Assembly: GCA_027603945.1 (NCBI GenBank)
Contig: JADIIU010000125.1
Span: forward strand, 1 to 36,447
Reading direction: 5' to 3'
DNA: 36,447 nt
From: Terramyces sp. JEL0728
Taxonomy: Eukaryota > Chytridiomycota > Chytridiomycetes > Rhizophydiales > Terramycetaceae
The position numbers and the translations under genes were made by a program. Positions 19,679 to 30,076 of this stretch are shown here, one piece after another (position 1 is the first letter of the stretch; each line of letters starts with the position of its first letter). The notes beneath the pieces are model-generated. The model saw nothing but the letters and a program-made list of their open reading frames with translations, did no database searches and was not told the origin of the DNA.

Positions 19679-19954
19679 TTATTTCCTGGTAAATATATTC
19701 TTGAGTCGGTAATATACTGAGCGTTCCAATTTCTGCTGCTTAAAGAACTGCAGCCTCTCCTCCCACTCTTGATACGGATGCTGTACAACTGTATCACTGA
19801 ATGCGACTCTTTTTATATCAGCCAAGACTATCCCAGAATCTTTCTTTTGCAAATCCAATTTCTGCATGTCTCGGACATTGGTGTCAATGGTAACTTTGGA
19901 GATTAATTCGGGGTCAGCTCTTGTCTCGTTAAGAGATATTTCTGTAGCACACAT
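19679..19954 (-). CDS. Small paralog 4, most diverged (91 aa)
   Basis: Intronless. The module reads IKRVAFSDTVVQHPYQEW then EERLQFFKQQKLERS, followed by VYYRLKNIFTRK. RVAF is a textbook PP1-docking sequence. Trp lies exactly 11 residues after Phe, as in paralogs 1-3, and the aromatic/basic ending parallels the CFKHRLF ending of paralogs 1-2. The N-terminal 45 residues are acidic/Thr-rich and unrelated. The start is the ATG at 19954, 192 bp from the stop of the co-oriented RNF34-like gene. Membership is judged by eye from the fixed spacing; function is unknown, with PP1 regulation the leading guess. Confidence 0.62.
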   Translation of the reverse strand: MCATEISLNETRADPELISKVTIDTNVRDMQKLDLQKKDSGIVLADIKRVAFSDTVVQHPYQEWEERLQFFKQQKLERSVYYRLKNIFTRK

Positions 19955-20146
19955 TATTGCGGTTATGTGTTGGCAAAAGTTTTCGTCTCTTTATAACTGG
20001 CAGGTGACTTATTGTCAGGTGATTGAGAATTCCTGCAAAGGGAAGCCACAAATTTGCAATAAAGCACCAATTCTGTGGAAAGGACTGCAGCCGATACGGC
20101 GGCATCGAACCTGCAATTGCACGTACGGCTGATAGAGTACATTTTA

Positions 20147-21679
20147 TTATGCTTTAAAAGTATGGACAATGCGAACAATTCTTGCCCTGCAAATGGGGCA
20201 CTCGCCCGTAGTTTTCTGCAACTCTGTTGCACACTCCATACAGGCAATCAGGTGGCCGCACTCCAGTAGTACACAATTAATTGCCAAATCACAGCAAATC
20301 TATTGTTAATCTGGCTTACCTTGCAAATTTGATCTTCAGGTAAATTACCTTGTTCTTTCCTTACGTTATCAATTAATAGCTGCGCTCGTTCCAACAGATC
20401 TTTCCTTTCTAGCGCAAATTTAAGTGATACTCTTTCCAATAAAAGCATTTGGCGGAGAGCTTTTGTGCTTAGAGATTGGATATCAATCTTATTTGCTATA
20501 ATCGACCTAATAGTTGGCGTTTCGGCTAGTCTTGTAGGAATGCCAGTCGAGGGCGAGTATGATGACGAGTATGGGGCCGATTGTCTAGGTGAGAATTCAA
20601 ATGCTGGAGCATTATCAGTAGATCTTGATCGCGGTCTTGGAACATCTATATTCTGAGAGGATAAAGATGGTCTGTTTGGTGTCGAAAATGAATGCTCATG
20701 AGGGGGCAAATCGTGTACCGCTGTTGCAATTTCGATATCTGGTCGATGGAATGATTGTCTCCCAGAGTTGAGATTATTTGAGAATGAATTATGCCGAGAC
20801 GACGAGAATCTATCTTGCGAACCCATCTTTTCGTTGCCCGTTGGTGTATCTTGATTATTTGGCGGTTGCATATTGGTATTTTGGTATTGGCCATCCGACT
20901 GTGGTTGGTTTTTTGGCTGTGATTGTGGGTGGTATTGCTGATTCTGTTGTGACTGCTGCGGGGTTTGATTAGCGTCACTTGATCGTGATTGCGAATGGCT
21001 CTCATTTTCATTTGGCTTGAATATATTTGAAATCCCATCAACGAATTCATCAAACGGATTGCTTGCTCTTCTATTTTCAGTGTTTGGCGATGTGTCCTTT
21101 GGTCCATCAAATACCTTTTTAATAAAGTTTAGCGGATTTAAATCTGGATGGGATGAAGCGGAATTTGGCGCCTTGTCACTATTTGAAAAAGGCTCAAAGA
21201 CTTCTTTCATGAAATTAAACGGCTTTGAATCTCCAGAATTTGAAGATCGTTGATTGCTCGCTTTGATTAACGGCAGGACATTTCTTCCATAATTATCCAC
21301 GTTTGCTTGTGACACTCTATAATTTGAAATTAGTCTCACAAATTCACTTTTCTCTATCAGATTGGTCGATGAGATTCCATACACATTCAGATATCCTCGT
21401 ATTTCTTTAATCGAAAGCGATTTCATTTCCTCTTCGTTCATTTTTCCGACTGGATCAGTAATAATTACTTTTTAATATCCTGCTGCAGTATCCACAGAGC
21501 GATACTGGTAGATTGATGCTATATTCCGGAAGTGGTTGCTTTTCAGGATCCATGCATGCTTTACAAAACATATACCCGCAATAACAGCAACTGCACTTTT
21601 TACTGAATATCCAGAATTCGTCATTACAGCGTATGCAGGATTTAGTCTCTTCTTTATTTTTTGCTGACGGTGGATTCAT
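20147..21679 (-). CDS. FYVE-like/SAP/RING E3 ubiquitin ligase, RNF34/RFFL-like
   Basis: Putative E3 ubiquitin ligase of the CARP (RNF34/rififylin) type. Introns at 21450-21468 (19 nt) and 20300-20319 (20 nt) are removed, giving 497 aa. An N-terminal FYVE-like zinc finger has CIRCNDEF, KKCSCCYCGYMFCKACM and LCGYCSRI, without the PI3P-binding RRHHCR patch. The SAP-like motif SIKEIRGYLNVYGISSTNLIEKSEFV is almost diagnostic of RNF34/RFFL. A 220-residue Ser/Asn/Gln-rich linker follows, then a second helical SAP-like segment. The C-terminal RING spans the second intron: ICKICCDLAINCVLLECGHL, CMECATEL, CPICRARIVRIVHTFKA. Linker length is unusual; the rest matches animal family members. Confidence 0.93.
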
Positions 21680-21743
21680 TGGGAGGTTGGAAAAATCACA
21701 AGCAATTAATTTGAACCTTTCGGAAAATTTTGGAAGAAACTCG

Positions 21744-21787
21744 CCTAAAGTTCAGTAGTAACTCTCCTAAAGTTCAGTAGTAACTCT
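21744..21787. repeat. Perfect 22-bp tandem duplication
   Basis: Two identical adjacent copies of a 22-bp unit that begins CCTAAAGTTCAG occur in the 142-bp interval between the divergent RNF34-like and KTI12 starts. A recent duplication, possibly of a promoter element. Confidence 0.9.
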
Positions 21788-21821
21788 GAATTTATCCTCA
21801 TTTTTTTTGTTTTTTTCTACG

Positions 21822-22721
21822 ATGCCATTAATAACGATAAGCGGATTGCCATTATCAGGAAAGACTACCAGAGCAAACGAGATTGCCAAGTACCTGGAGG
21901 ATTATATCAGTAAAAATCAGACTTCTATACGGAAGATTATTACAGTAAATGATGAATCACTCTCAATTGACAAGAAAGCTGCGTATATTGGTAACTGGTA
22001 GGTTAATCAAGATGCAAATAGTGAAAAGAAGGCCAGAGGTGCTTTGCTTTCTGCAGTGGAGCGTCACTTGAGCAGAGAGGATATTGTAATTTGTGACGGC
22101 TTGAATTACATCAAAGGATTCAGATATCAGTTATATTGTGTCGCAAGGGCATTAGGGACTCCTACCTGCACTGTATTTTTATCTTAATTGCAGGTGTTTT
22201 GTGGGTTTGATACAAATTCTGCAGTCGAACGAAATAGCAACCTGGATAAATATGAGGCAGGAATGTTGGAAAATCTGTGCTCTAGATTTGAAGAACCTGA
22301 TGGGAGGAACAGGTGGGACGCACCTTTGTTTATTGTTATTCCAAAGGATGAATCTTTAGCAATGGAAGGAAATGCGACTTCAAATGGAATCGTTGAAGCA
22401 GCAATTTTGAAAAAAGCACCAGCTCCTAATCTCTCTACTGTTGTCAAGCCATTATTGGAAACTAATTATCTTCACGAGCTTGATAAAACGACTTCAAATG
22501 TCTTGGATGTGGTGATTGACGCTCAAAAGAATGGAAGAAGTGGTGACATCAAAGTTCCACGGTCTTCTGTCCCGGTTCACTTGCCGTCTAGGAATATTTC
22601 ACTTGCAGAATTGCGTCGACTAAAGAGACAATTCATGAATATAAACAAAACTCATACATCGATGAATATGGACCAGGTATCCACAGGATTTGCAGAGTAC
22701 CTAACTACAAATCTTGATTAA
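21822..22721 (+). CDS. KTI12: Kti12, Elongator-associated P-loop protein
   Basis: Kti12 binds tRNA and Elongator and is needed for wobble-uridine modification. Two 21-nt introns (21991-22011, 22173-22193) are removed, giving 285 aa (yeast: 313). The start is MPLITISGLPLSGKTT at 21822, where the P-loop GLPLSGKTT directly follows the first strand, as in the family; the in-frame TTG upstream is not used. Walker-B-like IVICDGLNYIKGFRYQLYCVAR comes before intron 2, then VFCGFDTNSAVERN, YEAGMLENLCSRFEEPDGRNRWDAPLF, a Kti12 signature. The C-terminal LAELRRLKRQFMNINK is also typical. Both junctions restore conserved motifs. Confidence 0.95.
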
Positions 22722-22757
22722 TAAATCCATTTAAAAGATTGTTTATTTCAAAACGAC

Positions 22758-24161
<1,404 letters not shown>

Positions 24162-24596
24162 TTTTGAGAGAAAATAATAGCGCGTTTAGCATCTGTTCTG
24201 TAAGCCACGACTGGACACAAGATAGAGTCCCTGCGATTTGCCAGTGGTTTGCAGCCTGCGAGGTTGGAGTACCATTCATCCTGGAAGAGTTTGAAAAATC
24301 ATACTCTGGTTGTAATTTGATCAAAATCAATGTGGACCCAAACGGTTCCTACAGCAACATCCAGAAGTATGTACCAGGTTTATTTCTAATTGACGACCAA
24401 CCGCAATGGAAATAAACTGCTCGCACAGATTAAACTAAAACTGTTGCTGCCGAATTGCTTATTGAGAAAATGTCTTTTGCAACTGGTTTCTTTGATGCCG
24501 GAACTGCTCTGGCATTGAACGCTTGATTACCTCGATTTAAATGTATTCTCAGTTAAAAATCTTTCACACCATGCGCTGAAACAGCACGTTTGTTCC

Positions 24597-25733
24597 ATGC
24601 GTGCATTTTTTACTTTTCCAATGTCAATTGCTTACTACCTGGAAGATCCTGAGGACAAGATATTCAAGTCGAAATCATTTCAAAACGTAGTAAGGACATA
24701 CATCAATGCAATACTTTCCAATCCAGAAACTCGCAACGTCTTCTTTTTCCTGTTACTCAACATTTCCTTTACAGTTGTAGAATTCCTGTATGGATGGTGG
24801 AATAATTCATTAGGATTAACTGCGGATGCAATACACATGCTGTTTGATTCAACAGCGATCATCTTCTCCCTAATTGCAAGTGTAATCACCAAATGGGATA
24901 AAAATAAAAGTTACACTTATGGATTTGGAAGAGTTGAAACTTTAACTGGGTTTATCAATGCATTAGCTCTGGTATTCGCCAGTGGAAATATTGTATGGGA
25001 AGCAATAGAGAGGTTGTACTCGCCTCAAGAATTGAATATGGACAATTTGTTGCTGGTATCGGTCTTGGGTTTACTAGTGAATATCGGTAAAACATTTCTT
25101 ACATAGTTGGGATATTCGCTTTCGATCATGGAGGAGCTATTGGACGAAAAGGACATGATTGTGGACATGATCATGATCACTCGCACCACTCTCATGAACA
25201 CCATGGACATTCTCACTCACACGGCTCACATTCTCATGGCCAGAATCCGTTAATGCACGGTATGTTTTTGCATGTTTTATCGGATGCTCTAGGATCCGTC
25301 GGCGTTATCGTATCATGTCTCCTTATTCAATGGTTTAGTAATAGCGAGCTAATGTAGATTGGCAATGGTCGGACCCATTGTGTTCCATATTTATAGCAGT
25401 CTTGACTCTAATTGGTTGCTGGCCACTTTTGCGAACCTCTGGTGAAATCCTCCTCCAAAGAGTGCCGCATTCATTGGACGACTCTATAAATACTAGTTTT
25501 TATCAGGTCGAATCTCTCTAATCTAGATTTCTGGGATACCCGGCGTTCTTGGGCATTCCAACGCGCATTTCTGGGAATTGAACCAAGGAGAATATGTTGG
25601 CAGTCTTTGCGTCCAAATACATAGAAATGTAGACGATCAATCTGTTTTATACCAGGTTCAACAGATTTACAGGCAGATTGGGATTAATAATGTTACTGTT
25701 CAAGTAGAAAAAGATCTTGTTCATTCATACTAA
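24597..25733 (+). CDS. Cation diffusion facilitator zinc transporter, ZnT5/7-Msc2 type
   Basis: Membrane zinc/proton antiporter of the early secretory pathway type. Three 20-nt introns (25087-25106, 25338-25357, 25507-25526) are removed, giving 358 aa. Six helices carry the two metal sites: LGLTADAIHMLFDSTA (H-x3-D) in helix 2 and FLHVLSDALGSVG (H-x3-D) in helix 5. RVETLTGFINALAL is a family motif. Between helices 4 and 5 is a striking His-rich loop (HDHDHSHHSHEHHGHSHSHG) for zinc. A C-terminal cytosolic domain ends GINNVTVQVEKD. The protein lacks the long N-terminal helix bundle of Msc2 and ZnT5, so it resembles ZnT7. The start at 24597 is the first ATG; MSIAYYLED at 24621 is an alternative. 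Confidence 0.93.
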
Positions 25734-25833
25734 TAAATTTCAGATAGAGCAGATAAATTTGCAAACCAGTGCGGATTACATGTGATTCGTCAAACTTTGA
25801 ATATTCCAGTTTATAAAAACAAACGCAATTGAA

Positions 25834-28057
25834 TTAGGCGTAGCTGGTCATGTAAAAATCATTGTTGGTACACCACGAGAGTAAGGAATGGCCAAGTCTG
25901 TCATAGAATCTGGAACCCATAACTCTGTTTCCTAACATTAATCAAGATTACTATGGGTAGATATTACTTGGGAAGGTGTCTTTTCGCAGCTTGCATATCT
26001 CAAGTCCCAAATATGAATATCAGACATTGGGTCTCCTAACGCGACCAAATTTCCATTCCTATGCAATGATGGTTTTTGGTACAGCGATGGGGCTTTTGCT
26101 TCGGCTGGAGGATCAGGTAAGTGCCATTGACTGACGTATATTTGTAGTCTGGTGTCATAGAGTTTCAAAGAAGAGTTCTTGTCAATGAAAGAAACTAGCA
26201 AAAGGTGCTTCTGTCCTGGAATTGGGAGAATTTCGCGGATCTTTTGTTATTGGAAAATACCTGGTGGTCATTCTTTCCATTCGCAGTTACAACAAGATCC
26301 CTATCCAGGTTATAACCAATCAAACGTTTGTCTTTGCCTCCAGAAAAGAGTGTATCAGTGAAATCTTGATAGTGGATAGATGTAACAGCATTGGTGTGCT
26401 CAAAGTGAACCCTTTGGGTTTTAAGAGCCTGGCCAGTACCACCAGTATGGGTCCACAGAGTAATAAGTTTATCATTACCGCCGGTCAGCCATCTAATATT
26501 ATCTGATATAGGCATTTTACCAATGGTGGTGATGTTTTTAGTATGTGGGTATTGTGTGACGTGAATGATTTTGTTGGTGAAAACTTTGTTCTTTCCTAAT
26601 GTTTGCAATTCGCAGTCATGAATAAGGGCCAGCTGGTGCAATTCGTATTGTCCGCTGTTGCTATCTGAAGAATGCTCAAGTAATTTTTCATAATTGGAAG
26701 CGACAACAAGTATATCATCAGTAATCCATTCCTATCGTTAGCCATATAAAACCATAGCCTCGCTCCTTGAGTTCTTCAACTCACTTGATGGAATTGTGTG
26801 TATCGTGTTTCTTTCCTTCAAGTCAAATACTTGGACAGTTCCGAAAATCAATAATGTCTTACCCATCATTAGGCGAGGCAAAAGCTAGGTCGGCAAACGG
26901 CCCTTCTTCCTTTACCAGGACATCGCGGGCATTTCTCCCAAAATTGGTAAGCTTGACCGATTTGAGACTGTTGAGCGTTTGTCTTGAGCCGCTGGACTTG
27001 ATTTCCCATTCAGCAACAACTGGCTCAAAAGGAACGGTGGCAGGTGGTGGATTTCCCAGAGTATTTTCAATGTACGAAGCTAGCTGTTCCTTGAAAGGAA
27101 TGTGATTTGCACCATCGTCTTCACTGACTGTCTCTCCATCCATTTCTTCAACTTCTCCTTCGAGAACAATTTCTTCAACTGGAGTTTCGGAACGTTGACG
27201 CCTTGGCGAAATCTTGTTTGCATTTTCGGAAGAATTACTATGTTCTACAATATTTTGGCGGCCAGCGTGTATGTATCCAGAGGATTGAATATTTCGGTCT
27301 TTGGGACGGTTATTGTCCCTCTGGCCACTCCATGAGCGCTCTCGAGAGTCGTCTCTAGAGTGTCTACCATTGCTCTGATAGTTGTCACCATTGTTTGAGT
27401 TGAAATTGTTCCTTCTATCAGAGGAGTCAACTGAATTGTTACGATGGCGGCCAGAATTAGAATTATTACCACTGTTTCGGTAGGTATCAGGGCTAGATTC
27501 GTAAGAGCTGGTTCTTTGTGCGCCAGAGTTTTGGCTGGGATCCTCTCTTGAAAATGGATCCTGTCTGTAGTTTCTTGGATAATCGTCATCATTGAAGTTG
27601 CCCCTTGCTTGGCCCTGATTGTCTTTTCTTTTAGAATTGACCTTTTGTTTCCTACTGAAATCTTCATCTTTATCTATAGAGTTTGACAGCGAGCGCTCTC
27701 GTTTTCTACTGACATTATCTTCAAGCCTTTCGGTTGAAATTACAACTTCCATTGCCTTGGTCATTACTTTGATCTTTTCAGTTATTTTTGTAGCTTTTTC
27801 TAAATGTGCTGAAGCTTTCTTTGCATACTCCTTGTTCTTTGCCAGATAAAAAGTCAAATCCCTTTCACTCTTCAAAATCTTTTGCATTAACTTTTCCGGC
27901 TTGTAGTTGGCAAAGTTTTCAAATTCATCATCTGAAGATATAGTTGACATGTTATCTGCCGCATCTGAGTCAAATTCACCTTACTTTTGGCAACAGGGTA
28001 GTATTCAACATCCTCAGAGTATGAAATTTTCCGTTTAGCTTTCTCTTCTGACTTCAT
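25834..28057 (-). CDS. Disordered RS/Asn-rich N-terminus fused to WD40 repeats
   Basis: I read one 706-aa protein after removing introns 27965-27984 (20 nt), 26841-26862 (22, apparent GG acceptor), 26732-26752 (21), 26241-26260 and 25932-25951 (20 each). N-terminus: acidic/basic stretch and coiled coil (KILKSERDLTFYLAKNKEYA), then ~150 disordered Arg/Ser/Asn residues. From about residue 330, WD40-type repeats: FADLAFASPNDGTVQVFDL, IRWLTGGNDKLITLWTHTG, TDTLFSGGKDKRLIGYNL, SSLKLYDTR, SDIHIWDLR and SLLSWCTNNDFYMTSYA. The first repeat is split by the GG-ending intron; if that is not spliced, the N-terminal part stops at 26859 and a second gene starts at 26866. The RS/N-rich part suggests an RNA-related role. 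Family unknown; start at 28057 uncertain. Confidence 0.65.
26841..26862 (-). other. Candidate 22-nt intron with GT donor and GG acceptor
   Basis: Minus strand reads GTAAGACATTATTG and ends TTTTCGG. Removing it turns ...SPNDG-stop into SPNDGTVQVFDL, an intact WD40 strand, and the summed coding length becomes a multiple of three. The acceptor would be canonical (TTTTCAG) with one A in place of G, so a base error or polymorphism is possible. Confidence 0.6.
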
Positions 28058-28320
28058 GGCTGGTTTCTTGGACCGGATTGTGGAACTTTTTTTTATCCTT
28101 CTTGCCAATGAGGTCCTTCAGACGATTTGTTCCTCGAAATATCAAACTAAAGACGCAAAGACCTGTACAACTGCAAATCAATTCAGCGATACCCAAGCCA
28201 AGTAGTATTGCCAGCAGAATCGCCGTTCAGGGGGTAACTTTTACTCACGCTAGATAAATCCTTCTCTTTATTTCGGCACGGTGCAGCTAGTTGATGATCA
28301 TTAAGAGAATTATTCCTGGT
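28035..28320 (-). CDS. Possible single-pass membrane protein, 5' end unresolved
   Basis: Two open minus frames join if a 22-nt segment at 28223-28244 (GTAAAAGTTACCCC...GAACGG) is removed as a second GG-ending intron. The product has a hydrophilic part (NDHQLAAPCRNKEKDLSSV), a strong membrane helix (ILLAILLGLGIAELICSCTG then LCVFSLIF) and a basic tail RGTNRLKDLIGKKDKKK. No ATG is found in frame; an acceptor-like CTGAACCAG at 28318-28326 suggests that a first exon lies upstream toward the GMPPA start, but no donor is visible nearby. The stop at 28035 overlaps the presumed start of the WD40 gene by 23 nt. An A8 run at 28090-28097 could also merge it with that gene by a one-base shift. Confidence 0.35.
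28223..28244 (-). other. Second candidate 22-nt intron with GG acceptor
   Basis: Donor GTAAAA, branch-like CTGAAC, end CGG. It joins a hydrophilic open frame to a membrane-helix frame. Weaker than the one at 26841 because the host gene lacks a defined start and homology. Confidence 0.35.
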
Positions 28321-28413
28321 TCAGCTCATGTAGAAATATATTCGCATTAATTATTATTTTTTGTGACATCAAGGTGACTCAAAAGCAAAATTCAAAGTTT
28401 GCAAATCTTTGAA

Positions 28414-29771
28414 ATGTCCTACAAGGGTGTTGTGTTAGTTGGAGGACCATCAGTCGGTACAAGATTCCGCCCGCTATCCATGGATTTCCCGAAACCATTA
28501 TTTCCAATCGCTGGCCACCCTATCATTTACCACCATGTTCAAGCTCTCGCCAAAATCCCTGGAATCAAAGAAATATTACTAGTAGGGTTCTTTGAACAAG
28601 CAGTATTTGACCGGTTTCTGACTGAAATGCAAATAGAGTTTTCACATGTACAAATCAGGTAAATCGTTGTTGATTAAGGTATTTACGTGAATATCAATCA
28701 ATGGGGACAGCTGGCGGTATTCATCATTTCAGAGATGAAATTTTACGTGGAAACCCTGATGCTTTCTTTGTGTTGAACGGGGATATTGCCTGCTCATTTC
28801 CTCTTGTTCAAATGCTGGCAACCCACAGACAAAGCAATGGGCTTGGAACAGTACTTTCAATGAGAGAACACAAAGATCGTGTCAACCGATATGGTTGTAT
28901 TGTTGTCAATCCCGATACAAAGGAAGTCGATCATTTTGTCGAAAAACCTCAATCGTTTGTCTCGGATTTAATTTCTTGTGGAGTTTATGTGTTTGGAAAG
29001 GATTTGTTCAATTACATTACCAAGGCGATTGAGATTAGACGCACCAAAGAAGAAGAAGCAGGAGTTGATGAGGCTTGGAATGCAATTGGCGCATCAAACG
29101 CTGCGCTCTCTGCCAGATCCAATGAAAGGGTACAGTTAGAGCAAGATGTATTCCCATTATTGACCGGTAAAAAGCTCTTATATTCGCACACTATGGGCAG
29201 TGACGATTTCTGGATGTCCATTAAAACTGGCTCTTCAACCATCACAGCCAACCGCAAGTATCTGCAATATTTCATGCAGGCGCATCCAAGAAGATTGTCA
29301 GTACCCTCGGTTGCCCCAGCTAAACCAGCTACTCCAGAATTCCCAAATGGTAGGCAAACACCCGAAATTATTGCGCCTGCCTATATACATCCAACTGCTG
29401 TTATCCATCCTTCTGCAAAGATCGGCCCAAATGCTTTCATTGGTGCAAGAGTGCTTATTGGCCGTGGTGTGCGCGTAAGAGATGCTCTGATTCTTGATGC
29501 AGTGGAAATAAAGAATGACGCGTGCATCCTCAACTCTGTTGTTGGCTGGGAATCCAAGATTGGAGCTTGGTGCAGAGTGGAAGGATCTACTCACGATGAA
29601 GTGGAAACACATGCTAAAGATGATGCAACTACTCAAAAAGGGTTCAAAATCCCATCCGCATGCATATTTGGAAAAGGGGTTACAGTCGCTGACGAACTGG
29701 TGGTTAGAGACTGCATCGTTCTGCCTCACAAAGAAATCAAAAACTCTTTCCAAAGGGAAATTTTGATGTAA
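28414..29771 (+). CDS. GMPPA: Mannose-1-phosphate guanylyltransferase regulatory subunit alpha
   Basis: GMPPA is the GDP-mannose-binding, feedback-regulatory partner of the catalytic GMPPB in GDP-mannose synthesis for glycans and cell-wall mannan. One 20-nt intron (28659-28678) is removed, giving 445 aa (human ~420). The nucleotidyltransferase domain starts KGVVLVGGPSVGTRFRPLS, PKPLFPIAGHPII; then RYLREYQSMGTAGGIHHFRD spans the intron, FVLNGDIACSFP, and CGVYVFGKDLF. After a linker of Pro/Ala comes the left-handed beta-helix (IHPTAVIHPSAKIGPNAFIGA) and an alpha-type C-terminus VVRDCIVLPHKEIKNSF. GGPSVGTRFRPLS and the tail distinguish it from GMPPB. The start is the ATG at 28414. Confidence 0.95.
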
Positions 29772-29815
29772 CGGTCTTAATAAAAAGTTCAAAAAAAATT
29801 GAAAAAAGTTCAAAT

Positions 29816-30016
29816 ATGTTTAGAGCTGCACCTAGGATAAGAAGTGCGATAAAAAATATCAAATTCAGCAGGAGCATTTCTATTTCGGTCCGTAGAGTAA
29901 TTCATAACTAACGACAGCCAATTTCAGCCATCCCAGAGCAACTTTCCCATTCTATTCAAACACACTGCATTCTAACAAATCTAACGAATATAGTGGACGT
30001 ACTGGACGACAATTAA
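29816..30016 (+). CDS. Small (59 aa) mitochondrial-type protein
   Basis: Too short for simple frame searches. Exon 1 (29816-29896) encodes MFRAAPRIRSAIKNIKF then SRSISISVRR, an Arg/Ser-rich, acid-free amphipathic leader. A 21-nt intron (29897-29917, GTAATTCATAACTAACG...) follows, with an in-frame stop if retained. Exon 2 gives PISAIPEQLSHSIQTHC, ILTNLTNIVDVLDDN and a stop. The gene lies between GMPPA (44 bp) and the AIFM3-like gene (60 bp), same strand, consistent with the local density. I do not recognise the mature part. The leader and the well-formed intron argue for a real gene; the 3' end could contain a further intron. Confidence 0.55.
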
Positions 30017-30076
30017 CACTGAGTAATTTTTAATAAATAATTATCCCGCCCACCGGCTTTTTTTCCAAAGTAATCC

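Noticed and set aside
24480..24535. 18-codon frame MSFATGFFDAGTALALNA before the zinc transporter
   Set aside because: Too short and cannot be joined to the transporter by an intron with GT and AG in range.
25709..25733. A 25-nt GTTCATT...TTTCAG intron with TACTAAT that would extend the zinc transporter
   Set aside because: It would add only 14 unremarkable residues; stopping at 25733 already gives the normal C-terminus. Not excluded.
25775..25895. Plus-strand stretches reading CGLHVIRQTLNIP and AIELGVAGHVKIIVG after the zinc transporter
   Set aside because: The second is the antisense of the last WD40 exon (RLGHSLLSWCTNNDFYMTSYA), which fits far better; the first lacks a start and a continuation.
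26195..26866. Separate WD40 gene starting at ATG 26866 (MGKTLLIFGTVQVF)
   Set aside because: Its ATG overlaps the stop of the upstream frame, and the residues before that stop complete the first WD strand; a fused gene is more economical, though unproven.
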